Assembly: GCF_001613545.1 (NCBI RefSeq)
Contig: NZ_BDCO01000002.1
Location: 1,240,001-1,304,000, forward strand
DNA from: Terrimicrobium sacchariphilum
GTDB lineage: Bacteria; Verrucomicrobiota; Verrucomicrobiia; Chthoniobacterales; Terrimicrobiaceae
Direction: 5' to 3'
DNA: 64,000 nucleotides
Numbering within the stretch: position 1 is the stretch's first letter; every line of letters begins with the position of its first letter. The position numbers were made by a program, and so were the translations under genes. Below the pieces are notes generated by a model. That model was not told where the DNA came from and did no database searches. It saw only the letters and a list, made by a program, of their open reading frames with translations. Positions 47,811-56,049 of this stretch are shown here, one piece after another.

Positions 47811-50669
47811 TCACGGCGCGGTATACCCATCCAGATCCACCACAACCGGGTCGTCGGAGAAGGGGGTGGTGACGGAGGTGTCGAGGCCGAGGAGGGGCTT
47901 GAGGTCGGGGGAGGTCTTTTGCACACCGATGAGGGTGTCGAAGGAACGGGCGATGGCTCCGGCGTAATCGCTTGCGGTGCTGGAGTTTGAGACGTTGATT
48001 TGCAGGTACTGGCCGCCGCTGTTGAGAGGGGCCGTCGAGGTGATGGCGCTGGTGATCGCGATATTGGCGGCGGAGCCGGAGTTTTGCGCCCAGGGGGTGA
48101 GCCAGCGATTGCCCGCCATGCCGGGAAAGCCGTCGGTGGCGGCATTGGTAAGGCCGTCGGAGAAGCTGGCGAGGGGGCCGACAGGCGGGGTGGTCGAGCC
48201 GCCGGAGAGCTGCATGGCGAGGTTATCCACGGAGAAGGTCATCGCGCCGGGGTGGTCCTTGTCATCGCGGGCGCCGAAGAAGACGCGCTGCTGCGCCGTG
48301 CCGGTGGCGCGGAAGGGGATGCCGGTCGGGCTGGTGTAGTTCGTGGAGCCGCCCGCGATGGTGAAGGAATACGTGCTCGCGGCCGGGTCGACATTGACCA
48401 CGATGTGGTAGACCGTGCCGGGCACGAAGGTGACGCCGGTGGTCGTGAGGGTGGAGCCATTGTAGTACCGCCACTGGAGCGCGCCGCCGGAGTAGGTCGC
48501 GCCGAGGCCCCAGGTGGTATTCGCATCGAGGCCGGAGGCGTTTTCCACCAGGCTGCCGAAGATGGCGTAGTTGCTATTCGTATCCGCGCTCACGGCGGGA
48601 ATGACGGAGTCGCCGCGGAAGTCGAAGGCGAGCTGGTACGGCCCCGTGAGGTTGGAGGTCTCGGTGGTCCAGAGGACGGCCTTGGCATTGCCGGGCGTGC
48701 CGTCGGCATCGAGCGCGGTGGGGTTCCAGAAGACGAGGCACCAGTCCTTGGCGTTGTTCAGCGGGGCGGTGTTGCCGAGAGAGACCTTCTGGACGTAGCG
48801 GTAGCCGTCGAGGGCGGCATTGAGCGCGGCGACCTTGGCGACGGCGGGCTTGGCCACGAGGGTCTTGGCAAAGTTCGCCCCCGAGGTGGTGAAGAGCCCG
48901 TAGTGTTTGTCGGACGTGTTGTCATCGACATTGCGGGCGTCGTCGAGCGAGTAGACGCAGTTGATCGTGAGCCCGGTGTAGTAGCCCATGAGGATCTGGC
49001 GGACGGCGAACTTTGCATGCGTGTCGGTGCTCACGCCGTAGTCGTTGCGGTCCGTCGAGAAGCCCCATTCCGTGAGGACGATGGGGAAGTTGGGCTTGCC
49101 GCGGGCGGCGAGCTCCGTCTTCAGCAGCGAGATGGGCGAGGCGAGGGCCTCGGGGACGCGCTTGGCGGGATCGGAGCTGTAGTTGGAATACGGGTGGATC
49201 GAGACGCCGTCGACGAGGTCGAGCAGGCCGCGGTCGAAGCACTTGTCGATGAAGTTGCCGCGCGCCCAGGCATTGGCCACGCCGGGGGCGATGACGAGGG
49301 GATTCGGGAGGTTCTGCGATTCCCGCCCGAGGTGCCAGCCCTCGCGCAGGCCGGAGACGGCGTAGGGGACGAGCGCCATGTATTCATCGACATTCGATGC
49401 GGGCACCCAGAAGCCGCTCAGGTTCGGCTCGTTCCAGATCTCGAAGATGGGATTGAAATCGCGGAAGGCATAGGCGAGGGCCTTGCAGTAGTCGTGAAAG
49501 CCCTGCCGCTGGGCATCGGTCTGGATGCCGCCGTTGGTGGTATCCGTGCCGTACACGGTATTGCCGAGTCCCACGAAGATGATGGGGCGGATGCCCTTGC
49601 TCGCGAGCATTTCCACGAGCTGCTGATAGCCGGGGATGTAGGACTGCGGGGAGGTGAGATTGTAACTGCCCGCGCTGCGCTCGACATCGAACCACGGCAC
49701 GCCAAACCGCGCAAAGCGGTAGCCCGCGTTGGCGTATTGGTTCATCGCCGGGTCATTGGCGGTCGAGGTGAAGTCGATGTAGGTATTCGTATGCAGGGCC
49801 GCGCCGTTGATATTCGGCACGATGGGCTCGGGGAAGCCCTCGGCCAGGATGGGTCCGGAAGCCTCGATGCGCACATGGTCGAGGGAGAAATTCACCGAGC
49901 CGGTGTGGTCCTTGTCGTCCTTGGCGGAGAAGAAAACTTTGTTCACGCCCACGGAGGCATTGCGGAAGGGGATGCCGGTCGGGCTTTCGTAGACGGTGGC
50001 TCCGTCATTGATCATGAAGGAATACGTCTTCGCCTGCGGATCGACGAAAACGCCCACGCGGTAGACGGTGCCCGTGGTGTAGGTGATGCCGGTGTCGACG
50101 AGGGTGGAGCCGCTGTAGTAGCGCCACCGCGTCGCGCCGCTGGCGGTGCGAATCGTGAGGCCCCACGTGGTGTTGGCATCAAGCTGGGCGGCGGAGTTTG
50201 AGATACTGCCAAAGATGGCGTAGTCGCTATTCGTATCCGCGCTCACGGCGGGAATGACCGAGTCGCCGCGGAAGTCGAAGTACAAATCCCACGGGGTCGA
50301 GGGGTCGACCACGGCGGAGTCAAAGGTGCGCGTCACCGCGCCGCCGTAGTCCGAGGCGGTGCTGGCATTGCTCACCTGCACGGAGAGGTAATTGCCGCCG
50401 CCCGCGAGCGGCGAGGCCGAGGAGGCGGAGTTGGTCAGCGTGACATTGGCGGAGGAGGTTTTGTTCGACGTCCATCCCGAGGCCCAACCGGAGCCGGTCG
50501 CGCCGGGATAGCCATCGACGAGCGCGCTGGTGTTGCCATCCGTGAAATCGGCGAGGATCTGCGCCTGGCCTGATGAACACAGGCCCGGCAGGATGGCGGA
50601 GCAGGCAATTGCGATATGCCGGACGCTGACGCGCAGGCGTGAAAAATCAACCCGGGGGATGGTTTTCAT
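47811..50669 (-). CDS. Modular secreted GH39-like glycosidase with mirrored flanking modules
   Basis: A 952-aa protein with an N-terminal signal (HIAIACSAILPGLCSSGQA). Modules: A (37-118), B (128-270), a clan-A TIM barrel (about 290-625), B' (679-822), A' (832-912). B and B' share DFRGDSVIPAVSADTNS, LDANTTWGL, PTGIPFR and DDKDH; A and A' share an SDYxGAxxRxFD-type segment. The barrel has acid/base Glu in FEIWNEPNLSGFW (E414) and nucleophile Glu in VLTEWGFSTD (E534), closest to GH39/GH5-like enzymes. The A and B modules look like carbohydrate-binding beta-sandwiches. Substrate unknown. Confidence 0.78.
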   Translation of the reverse strand: MKTIPRVDFSRLRVSVRHIAIACSAILPGLCSSGQAQILADFTDGNTSALVDGYPGATGSGWASGWTSNKTSSANVTLTNSASSASPLAGGGNYLSVQVSNASTASDYGGAVTRTFDSAVVDPSTPWDLYFDFRGDSVIPAVSADTNSDYAIFGSISNSAAQLDANTTWGLTIRTASGATRWRYYSGSTLVDTGITYTTGTVYRVGVFVDPQAKTYSFMINDGATVYESPTGIPFRNASVGVNKVFFSAKDDKDHTGSVNFSLDHVRIEASGPILAEGFPEPIVPNINGAALHTNTYIDFTSTANDPAMNQYANAGYRFARFGVPWFDVERSAGSYNLTSPQSYIPGYQQLVEMLASKGIRPIIFVGLGNTVYGTDTTNGGIQTDAQRQGFHDYCKALAYAFRDFNPIFEIWNEPNLSGFWVPASNVDEYMALVPYAVSGLREGWHLGRESQNLPNPLVIAPGVANAWARGNFIDKCFDRGLLDLVDGVSIHPYSNYSSDPAKRVPEALASPISLLKTELAARGKPNFPIVLTEWGFSTDRNDYGVSTDTHAKFAVRQILMGYYTGLTINCVYSLDDARNVDDNTSDKHYGLFTTSGANFAKTLVAKPAVAKVAALNAALDGYRYVQKVSLGNTAPLNNAKDWCLVFWNPTALDADGTPGNAKAVLWTTETSNLTGPYQLAFDFRGDSVIPAVSADTNSNYAIFGSLVENASGLDANTTWGLGATYSGGALQWRYYNGSTLTTTGVTFVPGTVYHIVVNVDPAASTYSFTIAGGSTNYTSPTGIPFRATGTAQQRVFFGARDDKDHPGAMTFSVDNLAMQLSGGSTTPPVGPLASFSDGLTNAATDGFPGMAGNRWLTPWAQNSGSAANIAITSAITSTAPLNSGGQYLQINVSNSSTASDYAGAIARSFDTLIGVQKTSPDLKPLLGLDTSVTTPFSDDPVVVDLDGYTAP
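48555..48626 (-). repeat. 72-bp internal repeat, copy 1 (module B')
   Basis: 69 of 72 bases match 50208-50279, in the same orientation. It encodes the DFRGDSVIPAVSADTNS region. Near-identity at third positions shows recent duplication or gene conversion between the two halves. Confidence 0.85.
50208..50279 (-). repeat. 72-bp internal repeat, copy 2 (module B)
   Basis: Partner of 48555-48626 with three mismatches. Confidence 0.85.
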
Positions 50670-50802
50670 AGCTGGGAGAATGTGTGATGAGGGGAGATGA
50701 CCCGGAGGCGGGAAATCTGCGGCAAGCTAATCGGTTTTCCCCAGGCGGGGCCATAACGCCATCGCCCCAATACTTTACATTTAGGAACCTTGCTAATGAT
50801 TG

Positions 50803-50814
50803 GCAACCGGTTGC
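50803..50814. promoter_or_regulatory. LacI-type operator candidate
   Basis: The perfect 12-bp palindrome GCAACCGGTTGC with a CG centre lies between the divergent GH39-like gene and the beta-helix gene. The form matches LacI-family operators; no lacI-type gene is adjacent, so a distant regulator is implied. Confidence 0.45.
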
Positions 50815-50935
50815 TAACACTGTGGTGCGGAGGGGTGCAAGGGAAGGATCAGGTAATGCTAATGGCGGCGGAGCGGAGCGGGCGTCTTTCCTCGCGGAGG
50901 GCGCTCTGTTCTTGATGCGGATGGGGAAGTGCGGG

Positions 50936-52102
50936 ATGATGCCGGGTCAAATTTTCAACCCAGTGCATAATATTCGGAATCTCGGGGCGATCGGGGATGG
51001 ACTCGCAGACGACTCGGCAGCCATTCAGAAAGTGCTCGATGGAGGGCGGAAGGAGGTCTTCATTCCCGCCGGGGTGTACCGGATCGCGCAGACGCTGAAG
51101 GTCGATTCCTTCACGAAGATCGTGGCCGACCCCGGGGCGAGGCTTTTTCACTGCGGGGAGACTCCGCACGGGGCGGAGGATTTTCTCCTGACCAACCGCG
51201 ACCCCGTCTTTGGCAACGCGGAGATTCAGATCACGGGCGGGACGTGGGACGGGAACAAGACGGGGCGGACGAATTTCAAGGACCCCGATCTTTTCAACCT
51301 GAAGGCCTTCACGGGAACGGTGCTGAATTTTCGCAACGTGCGCGACCTCAAGCTCAGCGACCTCATCGTGGCCAACAGCGTCGTGTACTTCGTGCGCATG
51401 TGCATGCTCGACGGGTTTGAGATCCGCAACATCGGATTCCAGAGCGACGTCATTGAGAACAACCAGGACGGGCTGCATTTCAACGGCTGGGTGCGCAATG
51501 GAGTGGTGGAAAACATTCGCGCGCTGACGAAGGGGCAGCCGAACGATGACCTGATTGCGCTGAACGCCGACGACAGCATGGCGCGGCTGGAGAATACCGG
51601 GATGACCTGCGGGCCGATCGAGAACATCGTCTTTCGCAATCTCTACGCGGAGGACTGCCACACGGCGGTGCGGCTGCTCAGCTACGTCTCGCCGATCCGC
51701 AACCTGCGCTTTGAGAACGTGGTGGCGGGCTGCCGGTGCTTTGCCATCAACATGGACGGGGCGCGGTATTGCCGCACCCCGCTCTTCCGCGACGAGGATT
51801 TCCCGCAGGGCGTCGGGCGGATCGAGAATATCGAGTTCCGCGGGCTGAAGGTCTGGTGGAGCACGCCGGGCGAGCGCAAGGCGCTGATCGATGGCGAGAG
51901 CCGGGTGGAGAATTTTTTGATCCGGGGCTTTGAGCGCGATGCCACGCGGGACCAGGCGCCGGAGGTGCCGACGCTGTGGGTGGAAAAGACGCCGGGGCTG
52001 CCGATCAAGGCTCTCGCGGGAGAGCGCGTCGTGTTGGATGCAGTGGCGGGCAGCGAGCCGGTGGTGGTGAGCGAGGCGTTTTCCGAGCTGAGGCTCGGCT
52101 AG
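50936..52102 (+). CDS. Right-handed beta-helix protein (pectate lyase/GH28-like fold)
   Basis: About 388 aa. The N-terminus NIRNLGAIGDGLADDSAAIQK with VFIPAGVYRI is the pectate-lyase superfamily N-terminal signature, followed by a run of parallel beta-helix coils (FRNVRDLKLSDLIVANS, IENIVFRNLYAEDCHTAVRL). No signal peptide is seen and no catalytic triad is identified. Start ATG 50936 has GGGGAAG 6 nt upstream; the longer frame from 50684 reads through non-coding leader. May act on pectic or other uronic glycans. Confidence 0.78.
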   Translation: MMPGQIFNPVHNIRNLGAIGDGLADDSAAIQKVLDGGRKEVFIPAGVYRIAQTLKVDSFTKIVADPGARLFHCGETPHGAEDFLLTNRDPVFGNAEIQITGGTWDGNKTGRTNFKDPDLFNLKAFTGTVLNFRNVRDLKLSDLIVANSVVYFVRMCMLDGFEIRNIGFQSDVIENNQDGLHFNGWVRNGVVENIRALTKGQPNDDLIALNADDSMARLENTGMTCGPIENIVFRNLYAEDCHTAVRLLSYVSPIRNLRFENVVAGCRCFAINMDGARYCRTPLFRDEDFPQGVGRIENIEFRGLKVWWSTPGERKALIDGESRVENFLIRGFERDATRDQAPEVPTLWVEKTPGLPIKALAGERVVLDAVAGSEPVVVSEAFSELRLG

Positions 52103-52141
52103 GTATGTCCGTCCCGCTCGGTGCGGTGCGAGGAGCGGCTT

Positions 52142-52765
52142 TTAGTGCGAGGCCGTCGCGCCCTCGGACCTTATGCCCATGATGGGCAGGACGATCGGGA
52201 GCACGGCGTCGACGAATTCATCGCGGCTCTGCGTTTGCTGGCGCTGCCATTCCGTGGCCGCGCCGCAGATCGCCCAGGCGGCCAGGGTGGCGCGCAGCTC
52301 GGCATTGGTGCGGTCGCGCGCGGGGCAATCTCGCAGCGCCCCGGCGACGAGGAATTCGCGGAGGCGTTCGCGGATGGTGGATTCGATTAACGGCCCGGCC
52401 TGACGCTGGAACTCCTGGCAGCGCGACGGAAATCCCGCCAAAAAGTCGCAGACCGTCTCGATGAGCGCGCGAATGCCATGCGGGCACTGGGCCGGGCGTT
52501 CCGCCATGCGGGCCATGAAGGCGCTGCGAAATTTCTCCCCGATGAGGTCCTGAAAGAGCGCGAACTTGTCCGTGTAGTGGTCGTAAAAGGTCGCGCGGTT
52601 CAGGGTGGAGCGCTCCGCAATATCCTGCACGGAAATGGCTTGCAGGGATTTTGAGCCAAGCAGCTCCTCAAAGGCGCGCAGCAGCATCTCCCGCGTGCGC
52701 TTCACGCGAGGGTCGAGGTTGCAGGCGGCTTCCGTCTCCATGGAAGCAAACATACCATTTGACAA
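52142..52765 (-). CDS. TetR-family transcriptional regulator
   Basis: A 207-aa repressor. The N-terminal helix-turn-helix is AISVQDIAERSTLNRATFYDHYTDKFALF (about 43-71), typical of TetR; the C-terminal helical domain binds the ligand. It is divergent from the DUF5069 gene with 81 bp between the start codons, so it probably controls that gene. Start 52765 (GGGAAG upstream) or 52753. Confidence 0.9.
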   Translation of the reverse strand: MSNGMFASMETEAACNLDPRVKRTREMLLRAFEELLGSKSLQAISVQDIAERSTLNRATFYDHYTDKFALFQDLIGEKFRSAFMARMAERPAQCPHGIRALIETVCDFLAGFPSRCQEFQRQAGPLIESTIRERLREFLVAGALRDCPARDRTNAELRATLAAWAICGAATEWQRQQTQSRDEFVDAVLPIVLPIMGIRSEGATASH

Positions 52766-52846
52766 ACTTCCCGTCTAGTGATGGATTAACAACAGATGTC
52801 GTTTAGAAAACAAGCGACGTCAAAATTCAAAAAGGAGACACACATC

Positions 52847-53293
52847 ATGAGCACGACACTGGAATACAAAGACCTGACGAAAGAAGCCCCGCGCAGCCCG
52901 CGTGAACGCCTGGGCGGCTACATCCTCCTCGCCCGCGCGATCGACAAGGGCCGCGCCACGCTGGCCGGGAAAAACGGCGAGTACCATTTCGACTGTCCGC
53001 TGGACAACTACCTCTTCGGCTTCAAGGAAGTGAAGGGCGCCGACGTCAAAGCCCTCCTCGAGAAGGGCGCGACAGATGAGGAGATCGTTGCGTGGTTCAA
53101 TACCAACGGCGCGACGAAGACGCCCGAGGAGATCGCGGAGTTCGGCAAAAACGTCGAGGGCTATCGTCCCTACGACGACCCGGAGAAGCGCGATTGGTTC
53201 GTGGGCGAGGCGACGAAGTCCGGCCTCGATCCGGCGAAAGTCACCCTCTTCGACTGGCTCGAGGTGGACGACAAGCAGAGCTACCAGAGCTAA
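52847..53293 (+). CDS. DUF5069 protein
   Basis: A 148-aa acidic soluble protein matching DUF5069, a family common in Verrucomicrobiota and Planctomycetota: PRSPRERLGGYILLARAIDKGRATLAGKNG at the N-terminus, HFDCPLDNYLFGF, and a C-terminal PEKRDWFV segment. Function unknown. Good ribosome site (AGGAG) before ATG 52847, and followed at once by a terminator hairpin. Divergent from TetR. Confidence 0.85.
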   Translation: MSTTLEYKDLTKEAPRSPRERLGGYILLARAIDKGRATLAGKNGEYHFDCPLDNYLFGFKEVKGADVKALLEKGATDEEIVAWFNTNGATKTPEEIAEFGKNVEGYRPYDDPEKRDWFVGEATKSGLDPAKVTLFDWLEVDDKQSYQS

Positions 53294-53310
53294 GAGGACA
53301 GCCTCTTTTT
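53292..53310 (+). terminator. Terminator of the DUF5069 gene
   Basis: AAGAGG-ACAG-CCTCTT followed by TTT forms a short hairpin with a T-run, overlapping the TAA stop. Confidence 0.6.
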
Positions 53311-53460
53311 ACAGAAAGCCGACCCGGGGAATTGGAGCCCCGGGCGCGGTTTGACAGAGCCGAGCCTGGTAAACAGGCGGAGCCAAGAGAGCGAAGGAAG
53401 CCAAGGGTCAGGCGTTGTGTGGAGATGGCGCCGGGCCGGAGGCTTCCTTCGCTTTTTTTT
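53311..53460 (+). ncRNA. Structured RNA/terminator region, possible small RNA
   Basis: After the DUF5069 terminator there is a second hairpin (CCCGGGG-CCCCGGG arms, 53323-53344), then a 12-bp perfect stem GCGAAGGAAGCC (53391-53402) / GGCTTCCTTCGC (53441-53452) followed by eight T. Two hairpins ending in a strong T-tract look like a small RNA or a second terminator. No protein is encoded. Confidence 0.35.
53391..53460 (+). terminator. Strong hairpin with T8 tail
   Basis: Perfect 12-bp stem with a 38-nt loop and T8, the strongest intrinsic terminator in the window. Confidence 0.6.
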
Positions 53461-53624
53461 GTTTAAGGCGGTGCGATGAGCTGTTCAGTCCCGGAGAGAT
53501 GGAACAGGCGAAGCCAGCCTCCCAACCTCTAGGCAATGATGGGACAGATACTCCCTGGGAGCGCCCGAGCGATGGCGGCAGCGCGTCGGCCGATTGTTCG
53601 CTGTTGCAGCGGGAAAAGAGTCGG

Positions 53625-55700
53625 TCATTTCGAGGAGGAGCCTGGCGCAGAAAGGTAGTTGGCCAGGTTCATGCCATTGTAGAAAATCGCCAGATCTTCC
53701 TCGTCTGTGGTAATGCGGCCGGGGATGAAACCTGCGGCAAACCGGTAGCCCTGGAAGGAATACTTCATGTGCATCCTCCCACAACTCATGATGCGCGCAT
53801 CGGCCACGGGCGCCGCCAGCGCCCCCTTTGCCGTGGTGGCCACAGAGCAGTCGGCGCGATCCCATGCCATCACTTCGGTCAGGGGCACCGCCTTGATCTG
53901 CTTATAGGAGTCTTGCTTGTGGGCGCTCCAGGTGGCCGGATTATTCCGGTCCAGATCCGGGTTCGGCTTGTATTTGATGATGATCAGATAGGGAACGCCA
54001 TAACGGAGTGAAGCGGGCCTATGGTCGTCGGAATCCCCAACGCTCATGGCTGGCGGGATATTGTCCTTGGGGTCGCCGGGTTGGGTGACCCATTGCAAAT
54101 GCAGGCGGTCGCGGTAGGCGAAGATGTGGGCATTGCCCCACTCGTCGTGGGTCAGGTCGGTCTTTCCTGTTGGAGCCTGAACCACTTTGCTCGGCCACTT
54201 GGCGAAATCCGTTTCAAAGTTGATCTCCGGCGGGTTGTCGATGGCGACAGTGGGATTGGTGTAAAAGACCCAGTTGTTGTGATGGCGACCCACCGTCCAC
54301 GGAGCTTCGATTCCACCCTTGCCGCGGCTGTCGGGCTCGGTCATAGGCCCCGAGCGCATTCCCAGCAGGTCGACCAGGGAATTGTTCGACGCCATGGCCG
54401 GGTCGAGCATGGCGATCATCCAGACGGTCCATTCCCATTGGTCGGAGAAATAGCCGGTGTCTGCCTGGAAAACATTCGCCACATTTTTGTAATCCCCCGC
54501 ATAGAGCCCGCGGATGCCATACTCGCTCTCGGAAGCCGGCGAGAATGCCGGTTGGTAAACCGTCTTCCCGTTGGTGACTTCGGCTGTATTGAGGACCAGA
54601 TTGGCCTTTCCGAACAGCCCCGGAATCGCGGTTTTACTTCCGGCATCCGTCGTTTTCCCGAAATCAAAAACTTCGCCGAGCGCGGGCAGTTGCCCCAGAG
54701 TCAGAGACCGTCGCCATCCTGCCTGCCGGGCAAGCCCCCAGTGCAGCGTGCGTATTTCCGGGATCGAGAGCCGGTCGGAGACAATGATGCCATACAGCAG
54801 GAAATCCTGGCCCTGGTTGGCTGCGGCGGGCTCGCTGCCGTCGATCCCGAGGCGAAGCGTTCCCGCATTCTCTTCCAGAGCCGATGGTGACGGCGCGCGT
54901 TGCTGCGTGTTCAATTGCGCACCATTCCGAAATACGGCGAAAGATCCATCCGCACCGCAGTTGAGCGTGAGGATATTGTGGGAGCCCTCCGGGAGAGCCT
55001 CTGCGGACTTGTAAGACGGACTCTGCGCCGCCCCGTTGCGCCAGGAGAAGAGGGCCGTGCCGCCGGGTACACTTCCCCCCAGTTGCACGTCCACCTGGTT
55101 CGCGCCGCCACTGCCACGGTATGACCAAGGGTAGTCCGGAGAGCCTGCGCCTCCCTTTTCCATGCGAATCGGGTTGACGACGATGCCCGTAAAGGACTTG
55201 CCGCCGCCGGTTGCGAAGGACATCCCCTCAAGAGCCGTCGAGAGCGCACGGCCCCCAGTAAAGTGAATACACCAATTGCCAGCGGCATCCTTGCCCAGGG
55301 TCGGTTTCGATTGACCGGGCGGAACCGTCATCCAGACCGGCTCCGTCGTGCCCGGACGCTGCAACGCCAGTTCGACCTCCATTCCCTCAAGCGACGGAGT
55401 TCCCTTGGGCAGAGCGGCCAGCGCCGCAGATTCGTCGAATGCCCCGGACGCGGTCATGCCGATGGCCGTGCCGTTAATCCGGCAGGTCGGTCCCGAATAA
55501 GTCGGAATCATTCGGTCGAGTCCCGCGGCGTAATGCAAGGAAGTCGAAAGCGCCGACGCTCCCACAGGCTGAACTGCATCCTGCCAGCCACTGCGGGCGT
55601 CTGCGACAAGAGCGAAGAATGCCAGAAGCGCAGATATTGCCGGCTGCACCAGCCGAAGCCGGGATGACGCTGGAGAGAGTTGTTCTTTCATTGAATTCAT
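53625..55700 (-). CDS. Large secreted protein, unknown function
   Basis: A 691-aa protein with an N-terminal hydrophobic signal (LVQPAISALLAFFALVADA). It has concanavalin/LamG-like segments in the middle (GKSFTGIVVNPIRMEKGG, NILTLNCGADGSFAVFRNGAQLN, FLLYGIIVSDRLSIPEI) and a C-terminal part with WEWTVWMIAMLD and EDLAIFYNGMNLANYLSAP. No catalytic motif is recognised. The start may be 55700 or MKEQLSPASS at 55691. It stands alone between two intergenic regions. Confidence 0.72.
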   Translation of the reverse strand: MNSMKEQLSPASSRLRLVQPAISALLAFFALVADARSGWQDAVQPVGASALSTSLHYAAGLDRMIPTYSGPTCRINGTAIGMTASGAFDESAALAALPKGTPSLEGMEVELALQRPGTTEPVWMTVPPGQSKPTLGKDAAGNWCIHFTGGRALSTALEGMSFATGGGKSFTGIVVNPIRMEKGGAGSPDYPWSYRGSGGANQVDVQLGGSVPGGTALFSWRNGAAQSPSYKSAEALPEGSHNILTLNCGADGSFAVFRNGAQLNTQQRAPSPSALEENAGTLRLGIDGSEPAAANQGQDFLLYGIIVSDRLSIPEIRTLHWGLARQAGWRRSLTLGQLPALGEVFDFGKTTDAGSKTAIPGLFGKANLVLNTAEVTNGKTVYQPAFSPASESEYGIRGLYAGDYKNVANVFQADTGYFSDQWEWTVWMIAMLDPAMASNNSLVDLLGMRSGPMTEPDSRGKGGIEAPWTVGRHHNNWVFYTNPTVAIDNPPEINFETDFAKWPSKVVQAPTGKTDLTHDEWGNAHIFAYRDRLHLQWVTQPGDPKDNIPPAMSVGDSDDHRPASLRYGVPYLIIIKYKPNPDLDRNNPATWSAHKQDSYKQIKAVPLTEVMAWDRADCSVATTAKGALAAPVADARIMSCGRMHMKYSFQGYRFAAGFIPGRITTDEEDLAIFYNGMNLANYLSAPGSSSK

Positions 55701-56049
55701 AATGACGATCGAAAAGTGTACCGCTCGGGTTCGAGCTCATCCGATCGCTCAACTGTTGCGCCCCATTCAGCTTCAGGGAAGCAGGAACTTGCTGGCGGTC
55801 ATGCGGCCTGAAAAGGAGGTGGCGTTCGCGCTGGGTACGCATCTGGTGGAAGCTAAGGGAACGCCTCCGCCTTAGCATACGTTCTGGTTGGTCCTCTGCG
55901 AGGAATACAAAGGCGAAGGGTGGGATACGACGCAGGGAGAGGGAAAGATGCCTTGCGATGGGTTGACTAGGGCACGGTAGGGGTAAAACCTTAGGGTCCT
56001 CGGGGTGGGGATGGTTGACGGTGCCGGAGCGAACGGGGGAGGATGCCTC
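55701..56049. other. Leader of the kai cluster, no gene recognised
   Basis: Only a long minus-strand frame antisense to kaiC crosses this stretch. It must hold the promoters for the divergent secreted-protein and kaiC genes. GGGGGAGGA before ATG 56050 is the kaiC ribosome site. Confidence 0.4.

Noticed and set aside
48000-50201. 733-aa + strand frame opposite the GH39-like gene
   Set aside because: Gly/Ala/Arg/Asp-rich antisense frame without domains.
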